64,000 bases of DNA from NCBI GenBank assembly GCA_963740455.1, contig CAVUEF010000004.1, positions 58,118 to 122,117 on the forward strand, in the 5' to 3' direction. This document shows, piece after piece, positions 9,022 through 17,879 of the stretch. The position numbers and the translations under genes are program-made. A model generated the notes under the pieces. It saw nothing but the letters and a program-made list of their open reading frames with translations, was not told where the DNA came from and ran no database searches. Position 1 is the stretch's first letter. Every line of letters starts with the position of its first letter. The DNA comes from Paucibacter sp963740455 (GTDB lineage: Bacteria; Pseudomonadota; Gammaproteobacteria; Burkholderiales; Burkholderiaceae_C).

Positions 9022-9609
9022 ATGCTGATCATCAAGAAACTCCTCCCCCAGGGTGAAGGCCTGGCCCCGGCGCTGATCAAGCGCGCGGGCGTGCTCTCGC
9101 TGCCGCTGGCGCACCGCCAGCACCATGAAGCCAATCTGAGCAACGGCGAGGGCCTCGAGCTCGGCCTGCGCCTGGCACCCGGCACCCTGCTGCGCGGCGG
9201 CGACGTGCTGGTGGCCGAGGACGGCTCGCTGATGCGCGTCGAGGCCGCACCAGAACACTTGCTGGTCGTGCGGCCCAATGCAGCGAGCGGTCATGCCTCG
9301 GACCTGATGCGCCTGGCGCATCAGCTCGGCGAGATGCATGTGCCTATGCAGGCCGATGCCGACTGCCTGCGCGTGTCCGGCGATGCCGAGCTGGCACAGT
9401 GGCTGGAGCGCCAGGGCTTCGCGTTGTCGCCCGAGCTGGCGCCGTTCGATCCGCCCGCGCTATTGAGCCAAATGCCCGAAGTGCTGGCGCATCAGCATGA
9501 CCACGGCCAACATGTGCACGGGCCGCAGTGCAATCACGACCATCACGAGCACGCTGCGCACGAGCACGAGCATGCCGACCATGTGCATGGGCCCGGCTGT
9601 AAACACTGA
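9022..9609 (+). CDS. ureE: UreE-like urease accessory nickel chaperone
   Basis: 195 residues from the ATG at 9022. The N-terminal domain (MLIIKKLLPQGEG) and the C-terminal metal-binding domain with HQLGEMHVPMQ and WLERQGFAL fit UreE, which delivers nickel to apo-urease. The tail (about residues 155-195) is very rich in His, Asp and Glu with repeated HEHEH/HVHGP units, as expected for nickel buffering. It is an orphan here: no urease structural or other ureDFG genes are in the window. It faces away from uraH and may link urate breakdown to urea use. Confidence 0.85.
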   Translation: MLIIKKLLPQGEGLAPALIKRAGVLSLPLAHRQHHEANLSNGEGLELGLRLAPGTLLRGGDVLVAEDGSLMRVEAAPEHLLVVRPNAASGHASDLMRLAHQLGEMHVPMQADADCLRVSGDAELAQWLERQGFALSPELAPFDPPALLSQMPEVLAHQHDHGQHVHGPQCNHDHHEHAAHEHEHADHVHGPGCKH

Positions 9610-9829
9610 GGCCACGTGCACCGGCGCAGCTGTGTGCTGTTGTCTCGCCGGCGAAGATTAGCGTGCCTGGCGGTAACCAAACGCGGCGCTCATCTCAGTT
9701 GCTCCACCGCGCTTCGCGCGACCCGCAACGCATGAATCGAAAGCAACCAAGCGGACGCCGTGGAACCGGCTTTGCCGGGCCACTGGCGGCGCCCCCTGGG
9801 GGGAGCGCCGCAGGCGCTTCGGGGGGGAT
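9610..9829. repeat. Multi-hairpin GC-rich intergenic repeat-like segment
   Basis: 220 bp without a gene. It holds a run of small stem-loops: CGCGCTTCGCGCG at 9708-9720, CCGGCTTTGCCGG at 9766-9778, and a GC-rich element at about 9785-9829 with GGCGC/GCGCC arms around C and G runs. This resembles the dispersed multi-hairpin intergenic elements I know from Comamonadaceae genomes. It sits directly after sppA and could act as a 3' mRNA stabiliser or terminator for it. Copy number cannot be judged from one window. Confidence 0.5.
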
Positions 9830-10879
9830 TCATTTCAGCGAAATCATGCCGCGCATGGCGCGCACCGAGCCTTCTCCGATGGAAGCGCCAAAGCGCTTGA
9901 CCAGTCGCTCAGCCACGTTTTCCTTCGGCGTGTAGTCGATCACGTCCTCTGCCTTGACGACTTCGCGCGCCACATAGTCCAGGCTGCCGAAACGGTCGGC
10001 CAGCCCCAGTTTCACGGCATCTTCGCCGTTCCAGAACAGGCCTGAAAAAGTGTCCGGCGACTCTTTCAAGCGTTTGCCGCGTCCGTCCTTCACGGCCTTG
10101 ATGAACTGGCTGTGGATCTGGTTGAGCATGGCCTGGACGTAGTCGCGCTGCTGCTCCGATACCGGAGAAAACGGATCGAGCATGCCCTTGTTGGCGCCTG
10201 CCGTGATGAGCCGCCGCTCGACGCCGAATTTTTCCATCGCGCCGGTGAAGCCAAAGCCATCCATGAGCACGCCTATCGAGCCGACCACCGAGGCCTTGTC
10301 AACAAAGATCTGGTCGGCCGCCGCCGCAATGTAGTAGCAGCCAGACGCGCACATTTCTTCGACGACCACATAGATCGGCTTCTTGTACAAGGCTTTCAGA
10401 CGCAGGATTTCGTCGTAGACGATGCCCGACTGGACCGGGCTGCCCCCCGGCGAATTCATGCGCAACACCACCGCCCGGGCGGCCTTGTCCTCAAACGCCG
10501 GCCGCAACGCAGCCAACAGGTTTTCGGCGCTGGCCTCGCTGTCCACGGCAATTTCGCCGCGCAATTCGACCAGCGCCGTGTGCGGGCCGCTGGGCGACGG
10601 CAAGTGTTGGCGCTGCACCATGAAGAACCAGACCAATATGCCCAACAACCCCAACCAGACGAGTCTGAAGAAGCTGCGCCAGCGGCGCTCGCTGCGGCGG
10701 TCTTTCAGGTAGTCACGCGCGAATTGTTCCAGCACGGGCTCGAGTCCCGCCACCGCACTGGCTGTCTTGCCAGCGCCAGTGGCGGGCGTGGAGTCGACGG
10801 GCCCAGGTTGGTTGTCGACACTCAGGGTGGCGGTGCCGGCGTCGGGGATGGGGCCGGGAAGATCGTCGTTCGGGTTCAT
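9830..10879 (-). CDS. sppA: S49-family signal peptide peptidase SppA (short form)
   Basis: 349 residues. After a ~70-residue cytoplasmic segment there is one membrane helix (about 71-88) and then a ClpP-like periplasmic protease domain. Ser179 in CASGCYY and Lys231 are 52 residues apart, the same spacing as the Ser/Lys dyad of short Gram-positive SppA. The family cleaves remnant signal peptides in the membrane. Its start overlaps the stop of the Rieske gene (ATGA). It is last in a four-gene coupled operon with rluC, the HAD gene and the Rieske gene. Confidence 0.93.
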   Translation of the reverse strand: MNPNDDLPGPIPDAGTATLSVDNQPGPVDSTPATGAGKTASAVAGLEPVLEQFARDYLKDRRSERRWRSFFRLVWLGLLGILVWFFMVQRQHLPSPSGPHTALVELRGEIAVDSEASAENLLAALRPAFEDKAARAVVLRMNSPGGSPVQSGIVYDEILRLKALYKKPIYVVVEEMCASGCYYIAAAADQIFVDKASVVGSIGVLMDGFGFTGAMEKFGVERRLITAGANKGMLDPFSPVSEQQRDYVQAMLNQIHSQFIKAVKDGRGKRLKESPDTFSGLFWNGEDAVKLGLADRFGSLDYVAREVVKAEDVIDYTPKENVAERLVKRFGASIGEGSVRAMRGMISLK

Positions 10880-11277
10880 GCTGCACTTTCGAGAAAAACA
10901 GGGCGGGTGTCACGCGAAGGGTACCAATAGACCATGCCATCAATCTCGCTCACTTCGACACGCGTGAGCTTGCCATGCCGGCAGGGGCCGGTCACGAGGA
11001 CACCGGAGCGAGGCTCATAGATTGCTCCATGTATCGAGCACATGATGTAGCGCTTGTCGCTGTCCAGAAATTCCCCCGGCTGCCAGTCCATTTCAGCGGG
11101 TACATGCACGCAACGGTTCAGATACGCCACCACCTGGCCATCAAAGCGCAGCGCGAACGCACGCGCCGGCTGCCGCCATTGCAACACATCGAAGACATGC
11201 GCCACACCGCGCTCGAGTAAGGCGTCGGAGCGGCACAAGGGGAGCGGCTCGCGCACGAAAGCGTCAGGCATGGTCAT
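10876..11277 (-). CDS. Small Rieske-type [2Fe-2S] protein
   Basis: About 133 residues from the ATG at 11277; ATG 11271 is equally possible, and both overlap the HAD gene stop. It is a single Rieske domain with ligands C56-x-H58 and C80-x2-H83 (CVH and CSIH). That spacing is typical of ferredoxin-like Rieske components rather than of a full dioxygenase. The partner enzyme is not identifiable; small Rieske proteins in this position beside rluC and sppA are common in Burkholderiales. It is coupled to both neighbours by overlapping stop and start codons. Confidence 0.88.
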   Translation of the reverse strand: MTMPDAFVREPLPLCRSDALLERGVAHVFDVLQWRQPARAFALRFDGQVVAYLNRCVHVPAEMDWQPGEFLDSDKRYIMCSIHGAIYEPRSGVLVTGPCRHGKLTRVEVSEIDGMVYWYPSRDTRPVFLESAA

Positions 11278-11935
11278 CCAACCATCGCCGCAACTCGGCC
11301 ACGCTGCGCGCCACATGCACCGGTGCAAAGGCCTGGAAGCTCTCATGCGCATGCGCGCCATAGCTCACGCCCAAGCCGGCGGCGCCAGCATTCGCGGCCA
11401 ACTGCAAATCATGCGTGGTGTCGCCTATCATCAGCGTGCGCTCGGGCTCAACCGCCAACTCGCGCATCAGCTCCAGCAACATCCGGGGGTCCGGCTTGGA
11501 CGCGGTTTCATCGGCCGTGCGGGTGCCGTCAAACATGTGCTTGAGCTGGGCGCTGCCCAGCGCCTCGTCGAGTCCACGGCGGTTCTTGCCGGTTGCCACG
11601 GCCAGCCGGTGATGCCGCGACTTGAGCGCGTGCAGCATCTCCAGCACCCCGTCGAACAGCATCAGCTCGTCTTTGCGCTCGAAGTAGTGGTGGCGATAGC
11701 GCAATCCCAGCTCGGGATATTTGTCGGGCGACAAGCCAGGCGCCACCGACTTGAGCGCGTCTTGCAGACCCAGCCCTATCACGTAGCTGGCGGCCTCATC
11801 GCTGGGCACAGCAGTGCCCACGTCGGCGCAAGCCGACTGGATGCAACGGGTGATCAGGGACGTCGAGTCGTACAGCGTGCCGTCCCAATCGAACACGATC
11901 AAATCATAGTGGTGGGGTCTCAAAGTCGATCTCAT
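11264..11935 (-). CDS. HAD-family hydrolase, phosphoglycolate-phosphatase-like
   Basis: 223 residues from the ATG at 11935, which overlaps the rluC stop as ATGA; this coupling decides the start over an ATG 36 bp upstream. HAD motif I is DWDGTLYDS (nucleophile Asp16, acid Asp18), with a helical cap, the motif II/III region (ATGKNR, SKPDP) and motif IV GDTTHDLQLA. The layout is that of Gph/PgmB-like small-molecule phosphatases. The actual substrate cannot be read from the sequence. Confidence 0.9.
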   Translation of the reverse strand: MRSTLRPHHYDLIVFDWDGTLYDSTSLITRCIQSACADVGTAVPSDEAASYVIGLGLQDALKSVAPGLSPDKYPELGLRYRHHYFERKDELMLFDGVLEMLHALKSRHHRLAVATGKNRRGLDEALGSAQLKHMFDGTRTADETASKPDPRMLLELMRELAVEPERTLMIGDTTHDLQLAANAGAAGLGVSYGAHAHESFQAFAPVHVARSVAELRRWLDDHA

Positions 11936-13080
11936 GGCGAGGGGGTCAGCAAGGCGAGCAGCGCTTCGCACTCAGCGGGCCATGCTGCCGCAAGTTCGAT
12001 ATCCGCGCCGGTGGAGGGATGCTTGAACTTCAGACGCCTGGCATGCAAGAACATGCGCTCGAACCGGTGTCCGCCCAGCAGCTCGCCGCGCGCCAAGGCA
12101 TGGTTGAGTTCAAACAGGCCGTACTTGGTGTCACCCACGATGGCGTGCCCCGCATGCTGCAGATGAACGCGGATCTGATGCGTGCGGCCGGTCTTGATGG
12201 TGACGTCGAGCAGGCTGAAGCCCTGATACTGCCTGATCACCTTGACCAGCGAGATCGAGCGCCGCGCCTCCTGGGCATGCGCGTCATGCTCGGAACTCAC
12301 GGCACGCACGCGCCGCTCGCCAGCGCTGTCAAGGTATTTGTGCAGCGCCACGTCGATCACCTTGTGGGCAGGATCCCAGGCGCCGACCACCAGTGCCGCA
12401 TAGGTCTTGTCGGTCTCGCGCTCGCGGAACTGCGCTTGCAGATGCGTGAGGGCGCTGCGCTTCTTGGCAATCAAGAGCAGGCCCGAAGTCTCGCGGTCCA
12501 GTCGGTGCACCAGTTCCAGAAACCGTGCCGTGGGTCGCGCCTGGCGCAACTGCTCGATCACGCCAAAGCTCACGCCACTGCCACCATGCACGGCCACGCC
12601 GGCCGGTTTGTCGATGGCGATCAGGTGCTCGTCCTCGAACACGATGGGGAACTCGCGCGGCGGCGCTGCGGGGGCGCCGCTTAGCACGCGCTCGGGCAGG
12701 CGCACCGGCGGTATGCGCACCTCGTCACCCAAGGCCAAGCGCGTGTCGACCCCGGCACGACCCTTGTTGACGCGTACCTCGCCGGCCCGAATCAAGCGGT
12801 AGACATGGGTCTTGGGCACGCCTTTGAGCTCGCGCAGCAAGAAATTGTCGAGGCGCTGACCGGCCGAACCCTCGTCTATCTGCACACGGCGCACCGCCGG
12901 ACTCGGCGCAGCCGGCATGGTCACGGCAGCACCTGAAACTTTCGATCTGGGCGCTCGCGACTTGGGCGCGGAAATCGGCACGCGCGTGCCCAGTGCGGGC
13001 CGTGTGCCGCCCTTGCGGGGAGCCGCACTGCCGGGCTTGGCCGCCTTGCCCACTTTCCGCCCTATAATGCTTTGCACCAC
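11932..13080 (-). CDS. rluC: 23S rRNA pseudouridine synthase RluC
   Basis: 382 residues if started at GTG 13080. An ATG at 12918 would give 328 residues, closer to the family norm; the extra N-terminal 54 residues are basic and Pro/Ala-rich. An S4 RNA-binding domain (about 66-125) precedes the catalytic domain, whose HRLDRETSG motif carries the nucleophile Asp195. RluC modifies three uridines of 23S rRNA. It is the first gene of a coupled operon and is divergent from rne, an arrangement conserved in many proteobacteria. Confidence 0.93.
   Translation of the reverse strand: MVQSIIGRKVGKAAKPGSAAPRKGGTRPALGTRVPISAPKSRAPRSKVSGAAVTMPAAPSPAVRRVQIDEGSAGQRLDNFLLRELKGVPKTHVYRLIRAGEVRVNKGRAGVDTRLALGDEVRIPPVRLPERVLSGAPAAPPREFPIVFEDEHLIAIDKPAGVAVHGGSGVSFGVIEQLRQARPTARFLELVHRLDRETSGLLLIAKKRSALTHLQAQFRERETDKTYAALVVGAWDPAHKVIDVALHKYLDSAGERRVRAVSSEHDAHAQEARRSISLVKVIRQYQGFSLLDVTIKTGRTHQIRVHLQHAGHAIVGDTKYGLFELNHALARGELLGGHRFERMFLHARRLKFKHPSTGADIELAAAWPAECEALLALLTPSP
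13063..13068 (+). promoter_or_regulatory. Candidate -10 box for rne (TATAAT)
   Basis: A perfect TATAAT on the plus strand about 620 bp upstream of the rne start. The candidate -35 boxes upstream (TTGCCC, TTGGCC) are not at ideal spacing, so the promoter is tentative. If rluC really begins at GTG 13080 the box lies inside its first codons; if at 12918 it is intergenic. A distant rne promoter would fit the long autoregulatory leader known for RNase E in enterobacteria. Confidence 0.4.
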
Positions 13081-13685
13081 GTTTGCGCCGTAAGTATTTG
13101 ATTTGCCTGAGTTTAACTGGGCACTTGCGGCGTAACTGGCGATTCGTCTGAATGAGACGGGTCAAATTCGGTGATGCAACGCGCCCTGCCCTGGGCGGGC
13201 GCTGTCCCCAAGTGACAGCGCGGCCAGTGGCAGCACGTGGCAGAGAAAATGTAGAACGAGCCAAGCCCGTGTCCTGTCAGGTCCGGGAAAGACAAAGGTT
13301 TATTGGCATGAGACGCGCATATACACAGTGCAGACCTCATGCCCGCGTCCAGTGATCAGCAGATGTCCCGTTTCAATCCCTTTCCCATGCACCATGTCTG
13401 CCTAGCGCCTCGGCCGAATGCCGAAACGCTCCGCTGCGCTGTGCACGGACCGCATGGCGACTGCCGCCACGCCAGGGGTAACGGGCAGCTGGCTGCGCTG
13501 CCACGCACGCGCCAACGCTGCACGGCTTGATCGAGTCACGATCAGCTGAGCAGTCCAGGGCGATTCCTTACTCGGTTCCTCCACGTTTCTCGTGCATCGT
13601 TATGTCGCAATCGGCTTCGGTCGAGAGCGATGAAGATGTTTGCGCTTGAGTCTGCCAGCAGGCCAATGCGCACGAGGAGAGTGAA
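13081..13685. other. Long rluC-rne intergenic region / rne leader
   Basis: About 600 bp between divergent rluC and rne with no convincing coding signal on either strand. It contains a long hairpin at 13083-13135, a short GA-rich Shine-Dalgarno just before rne, and otherwise unremarkable sequence. A long leader is expected if rne is controlled through its own mRNA. Confidence 0.5.
13083..13135 (+). promoter_or_regulatory. Candidate regulatory hairpin in rne leader
   Basis: The arm at 13083-13095 (TTGCGCCGTAAGT) pairs with 13123-13135 (ACTTGCGGCGTAA) over 13 positions with only G-U wobbles as imperfections, around a 27 nt loop. No T-run follows, so it is not a simple terminator. It lies just downstream of a candidate -10 box. 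It could be a target for RNase E feedback, like the structured leader of enterobacterial rne; that role is inference. Confidence 0.45.
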
Positions 13686-16600
13686 ATGAAACGCATGCTG
13701 ATCAATGCGACGCAGCCCGAAGAGCGTCGCCTGGCCATTGTCGATGGCCAGAAACTGATGGATTTCGAAACCGAAATCGAGGGTCGCGAGCAACGCAAGG
13801 GCAATATCTACAAGGCCGTGGTGACACGCGTCGAGCCCTCGCTGGAAGCCTGCTTCGTCGATTACGGCGAAGACCGCCACGGTTTCCTGCCGTTCAAGGA
13901 AATCTCGCGCCAGTACTTCCGTGAAGGCACCGACGTGCGCACCGCGCGCATCCAGGACGCCATCAAGGACGGCCAGGAACTGCTGGTCCAGGTCGAAAAG
14001 GAAGAACGCGGCAACAAGGGCGCTGCGCTCACCACCTTCGTCTCGCTGGCCGGTCGCTACCTGGTGCTGATGCCCAACAATCCGCGCGGCGGTGGCGTAA
14101 GCCGTCGCATCGAGGGCGAGGATCGCGAAGAGCTGAAAGAAAACCTCGACCAGCTCGACTATCCCAAGGGCATGAGCCTGATCGCTCGCACCGCCGGCAT
14201 CGGCCGCACCGCGCCCGAGTTGCAATGGGACCTGAACTACATGCTCAAGCTGTGGAGCGCCATCGACGGCGCGGCCAAGAGCGGCAAGGGCGCCTTCCTG
14301 ATCTACCAGGAGTCGTCGCTGGTGATTCGCGCCATCCGCGACTATTTCACCGCCGACATCGGCGAAATCCTGATCGATACCGACGACATCTTCGAGCAGG
14401 CCCAGCAGTTCATGAACCACGTGATGCCAGAAACGGCCAATCGCGTGAAGCGCTACCGTGACGACGCGCCGCTGTTCAGCCGCTTCCAGATCGAACACCA
14501 GATCGAAACAGCCTTCAGCCGCACCGTGAACCTGCCTTCGGGCGGCGCCATCGTGATCGACCATACCGAGGCTCTGGTGTCGGTGGACGTGAACTCAGCG
14601 CGCTCGACGCGCGGCAGCGACATCGAAGAAACCGCCACCCGCACCAATCTGGAAGCGGCCGACGAGATCGCACGCCAGATGCGGCTGCGTGACCTCGGCG
14701 GCCTGATCGTGGTCGACTTCATCGACATGGAAGAGAGCAAGAACCGCCGCGAGGTCGAACAGCGTCTGCGTGACGCCTTGCGCTCGGACCGTGCCCGCGT
14801 GCAGTTCAGCTCCATCAGCAAATTCGGCCTGCTCGAACTGAGCCGCCAGCGCCTGCGCCCGGCGCTAAGCGAGGGCAGCCACATCACCTGCCCGCGCTGC
14901 AACGGCACCGGCCACATCCGCGACACCGAGTCCAGCGCGCTGCAGATCCTGCGCATGGTGCAAGAGGAGTCGATGAAGGACAACACCGCCGCCGTGCATG
15001 TGCAAGTGCCCGTGGAAGTGACAAGCTTCTTGTTGAACGAGAAGCGCACCGAGATCACCAAGATCGAGATGAAGCAACGCATCACCGTGCTGCTGGTGCC
15101 CAACAAGCACCTCGACACGCCCAACTACAAGCTCGAGCGCCTGCGCCACGACGACCCGCGCCTGGAGAATCTGCAGGCCAGCTACACGATGATGGAAGAG
15201 CCCGAAGACGAAGTGGGCATCACGCGCCGTGAAAAGGCCAAAGCCAAGCAAGAGCCCGTCATCAAGGGTTTGTTGCCCGAGACGCCGGCGCCGGTCGCGC
15301 TGCCCAAGCCCGTACCTGCTGAGCCGGCACCGGTCCGCACGGTCGCTGCCGCGCCGGTCAAGGCCGGCGGCGGCTTCTTCGGCTGGATCAAGGCCTTGTT
15401 CGCCGGCGATGAAGCCGCGCCAACGGCGACACCCGCCAAGACGGCGCAACCCAGCCCGGAGGGCAAGCCCGCCCGCGAAGGCCGCGACGGCCAACGCGGC
15501 GGACGAGGTGATAGAGGCGATCGCGGCGGCCGGGGTGGCCGAGGCGGTCGCGATGGCGCCCGCGAGGCCAAGCCCGAAGGTGCAGGTCGTGACGGGCAGC
15601 GCGAAGGCGGTCGTGGTGGCCGCGGCGAGCGCGACGCGCGCCCCGAGAATCGTGAAGGCCGCGAGGCCGGTCAAGCCAACCCGCGCCGCAGCGAGAGAAA
15701 CGACAAGCTCGATGTCGGCGTCAGTGCCGAGCGCAACGACGAAACTCGCGCGCCGCGCGGCGAAGGTCGCCGTGGTCCGCGCGCCGAGCGTGGTCCGCGC
15801 CCCGAGGCGCGCACGCAAGGGTCAGAAGCTGCGACAGACTTGAACCTTGCGGCCACTCAGCTCGCCTTTGTCGACACCGTGCCGGGCGCCGAGACTTCCG
15901 AGCGCTCCGAAGAAGCCCAGGTCGGCGAGCAAGGCGAACGTCAAGGTGCGCGCCGACGGCGTCGCCGTGGCGGACGTGACCGCGATGAAGTCCGCACCGG
16001 AACGCCGGGCGTGGCCGCAGATGCCGATGGCATGCTGCTGGGCGACGGCGGCGCCGCGCCGGAAATTGAAGCGCAAGTGCAAGCAACTGCACCCGGTGAG
16101 GCCGCGGAAGGCGTCGAAGCTCAGGCCCGCGAGGGTCGTCGCAACCGCGGCCGTGGCCGCGGCGCGCGTCGCGACCAGCCTGAAGGCGAAACAGTTGAGG
16201 GCAACGCATCCGCCTCTGGGGCACCGGTGCAAGGCACGCTCGAAGCGGCTGAGGTATCCGACGCTCAAACGCATGTCGCCAACACCGTGGTCGCGCTGGC
16301 CGACCTTGAGCCCGCAGCGTTGGAAGTGATGGTGGCCAAGCCGATCGAAGCCAGCGCTTTTGTGGCGCAGCCACAAGCGGCGCCGGTGGTCGAACCTGCG
16401 CCCATGCCTGCGCCTGTTGCCACCCCTGCCCCGGTGGTGGTGCCCGTGCCGGCAGCTGCCCCCGTGCTTGCGCCAGCAGCAGCGGCACCCGTTGAGAGCT
16501 ATGCGCTGCCCTTGCAGGACTTGCAAGCGGTGGCCGAGAGCGCCGGCCTGCAGTGGGTCAACTCCGATGCAGCCAAGATCCGCGCCGTGCAGGAAGCCAT

Positions 16601-16736
16601 GGCTGGGGAGAGCAAGCCCGTGCAAGCGCCGCGCGCACCCAAGCCGGTCGAGCCAATCGATCAAGGCCCGCTGGTGCTGGTCGAGACACGCAAGGATCTG
16701 GCGCAGACCAAGTTGCCGTTTGACCGGCAAGAGTAG
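13686..16736 (+). CDS. rne: Ribonuclease E
   Basis: 1016 residues, start preceded by GAGGAGAG. The N-terminal half is catalytic: an S1 domain (about 35-125), the 5'-sensor/DNase I-like region, metal-binding Asp301 (SVDVNS) and Asp344 (VVDFID), and the Zn-link CPRCNGTG at 402-409. These match the E. coli landmarks within two residues. From about 550 on, the protein is low-complexity: Arg/Gly-rich repeats, acidic Glu/Ala stretches and Pro/Ala/Val-rich tracts, the expected disordered degradosome scaffold and RNA-binding arm. It is followed by a strong terminator shared with nagZ. Confidence 0.97.
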   Translation: MKRMLINATQPEERRLAIVDGQKLMDFETEIEGREQRKGNIYKAVVTRVEPSLEACFVDYGEDRHGFLPFKEISRQYFREGTDVRTARIQDAIKDGQELLVQVEKEERGNKGAALTTFVSLAGRYLVLMPNNPRGGGVSRRIEGEDREELKENLDQLDYPKGMSLIARTAGIGRTAPELQWDLNYMLKLWSAIDGAAKSGKGAFLIYQESSLVIRAIRDYFTADIGEILIDTDDIFEQAQQFMNHVMPETANRVKRYRDDAPLFSRFQIEHQIETAFSRTVNLPSGGAIVIDHTEALVSVDVNSARSTRGSDIEETATRTNLEAADEIARQMRLRDLGGLIVVDFIDMEESKNRREVEQRLRDALRSDRARVQFSSISKFGLLELSRQRLRPALSEGSHITCPRCNGTGHIRDTESSALQILRMVQEESMKDNTAAVHVQVPVEVTSFLLNEKRTEITKIEMKQRITVLLVPNKHLDTPNYKLERLRHDDPRLENLQASYTMMEEPEDEVGITRREKAKAKQEPVIKGLLPETPAPVALPKPVPAEPAPVRTVAAAPVKAGGGFFGWIKALFAGDEAAPTATPAKTAQPSPEGKPAREGRDGQRGGRGDRGDRGGRGGRGGRDGAREAKPEGAGRDGQREGGRGGRGERDARPENREGREAGQANPRRSERNDKLDVGVSAERNDETRAPRGEGRRGPRAERGPRPEARTQGSEAATDLNLAATQLAFVDTVPGAETSERSEEAQVGEQGERQGARRRRRRGGRDRDEVRTGTPGVAADADGMLLGDGGAAPEIEAQVQATAPGEAAEGVEAQAREGRRNRGRGRGARRDQPEGETVEGNASASGAPVQGTLEAAEVSDAQTHVANTVVALADLEPAALEVMVAKPIEASAFVAQPQAAPVVEPAPMPAPVATPAPVVVPVPAAAPVLAPAAAAPVESYALPLQDLQAVAESAGLQWVNSDAAKIRAVQEAMAGESKPVQAPRAPKPVEPIDQGPLVLVETRKDLAQTKLPFDRQE

Positions 16737-16756
16737 TTGGGCGCCAAGCACCAAGC

Positions 16757-16791
16757 AAAAAGCCGCGCTGGCATGCCAGTGCGGCTTTTTT
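16757..16791 (+). terminator. Bidirectional rho-independent terminator between rne and nagZ
   Basis: A near-perfect 13 bp stem AGCCGCGCTGGCA / TGCCAGTGCGGCT (one G-U pair), flanked by five A on the left and six T on the right. It can end rne on the plus strand and nagZ on the minus strand. Confidence 0.9.
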
Positions 16792-16813
16792 CATGGTCGG
16801 TTGGCGTCAGCGT

Positions 16814-17869
16814 TCAGGGCAATCGCTCCAGCGCATGTTGATAGCTTGGCTGGTGCATCAACTCGTCCCAGGTGAGTGGCGCGGTTTGCGGCAGCAGGTC
16901 GAGGCGGCGCGCTTCGCTGTCGGCCTCAAGCTGCCAACGGCCGGTCTTCAAGGCTTGTTGCAGGCCGTCGAGCAAGGCATCAATCGGCGCGCCGCCATCG
17001 ACCACCGACTGATTGCACAAGAGCACCATGTCGCACCCGGCGTTCAGCGCGGTGATGGCGCCCTCGACCGAATTGCCGGCCACGCGCGCGCCTTCCATGC
17101 TCAGATCATCGGTGAAAATGGCGCCGTTGAAGTCGAGCTGACCGCGCAAGATGTCTTTCAACCAGCGCGCCGAAAAGCCGGCCGGCAATGCATCGACCTT
17201 GGGATAGGTGACATGGGCCGGCATCACGCTGCTCAGGCTGGTGGACAACCAGTCGTAGGCTCTGGCGTCATCGGCAAGAATTGTTTTGAGCGAGCGCTTG
17301 TCGATGGCCGACGCCAGGTGCGAATCGGCCTGCGCAAAGCCGTGCCCCGGAAAGTGCTTGCCGCAATTGGCCATGCCGGCTTGCAGCAGGCCATGCATCA
17401 GGCTCTTGGCCAGCAGCGAGACGACACGCGCATCACGATGGAAGGAGCGGTTGCCGATCACCTCGCTGCGCCCATGCTCCAGATCGAGCACCGGCGTGAA
17501 GCTCAGATCGACGCCACAGGCGCGCAATTCAGCCCCGAGCACATAGCCTGCGGCGGTGGCAGCGTCGGTGGCGCGCATCGCGTCTTGCATCCACAGCTCG
17601 CCCAGCGAGCGCATGGCGGGTAGGTGTGTGAAACCGTCGCTGCGAAAGCGCTGCACACGCCCGCCCTCATGATCGACGGTGATCAGCAAATCGGGCCGCA
17701 AGGCCTTGATCTCGGTCGTCAGCGCCGTGAGTTGCGCGCGGCATTGCCAGTTGCGCGCGAACAAGACCAGGCCGCCCGTCAAGGGATGCATCAATCGACG
17801 GCGGTCTGCGTCATTCAGACTCAGGCCCGCCACGTCCAGGATCACCGGGGCATGTTGAAATTCGCTCAT
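16814..17869 (-). CDS. nagZ: Beta-N-acetylhexosaminidase NagZ (GH3)
   Basis: 351 residues from the ATG at 17869, ten bases after the acpS stop. NagZ removes GlcNAc from anhydromuropeptides in the cytoplasm during cell-wall recycling. The family motif KHFPGHG followed by SH (general acid/base loop) and the FTDDLSMEG segment with the nucleophile Asp are present. Length fits the family. An upstream in-frame ATG at 17941 would add 24 residues but overlaps acpS. It is last in the acpS/pdxJ transcription unit. Confidence 0.95.
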   Translation of the reverse strand: MSEFQHAPVILDVAGLSLNDADRRRLMHPLTGGLVLFARNWQCRAQLTALTTEIKALRPDLLITVDHEGGRVQRFRSDGFTHLPAMRSLGELWMQDAMRATDAATAAGYVLGAELRACGVDLSFTPVLDLEHGRSEVIGNRSFHRDARVVSLLAKSLMHGLLQAGMANCGKHFPGHGFAQADSHLASAIDKRSLKTILADDARAYDWLSTSLSSVMPAHVTYPKVDALPAGFSARWLKDILRGQLDFNGAIFTDDLSMEGARVAGNSVEGAITALNAGCDMVLLCNQSVVDGGAPIDALLDGLQQALKTGRWQLEADSEARRLDLLPQTAPLTWDELMHQPSYQHALERLP

Positions 17870-17879
17870 TTTTGCTTGC

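Noticed and set aside
14865..16754. Long antisense reading frames over rne
   Set aside because: They arise from the GC-rich, repetitive C-terminal half of RNase E and have no start signals or family resemblance.
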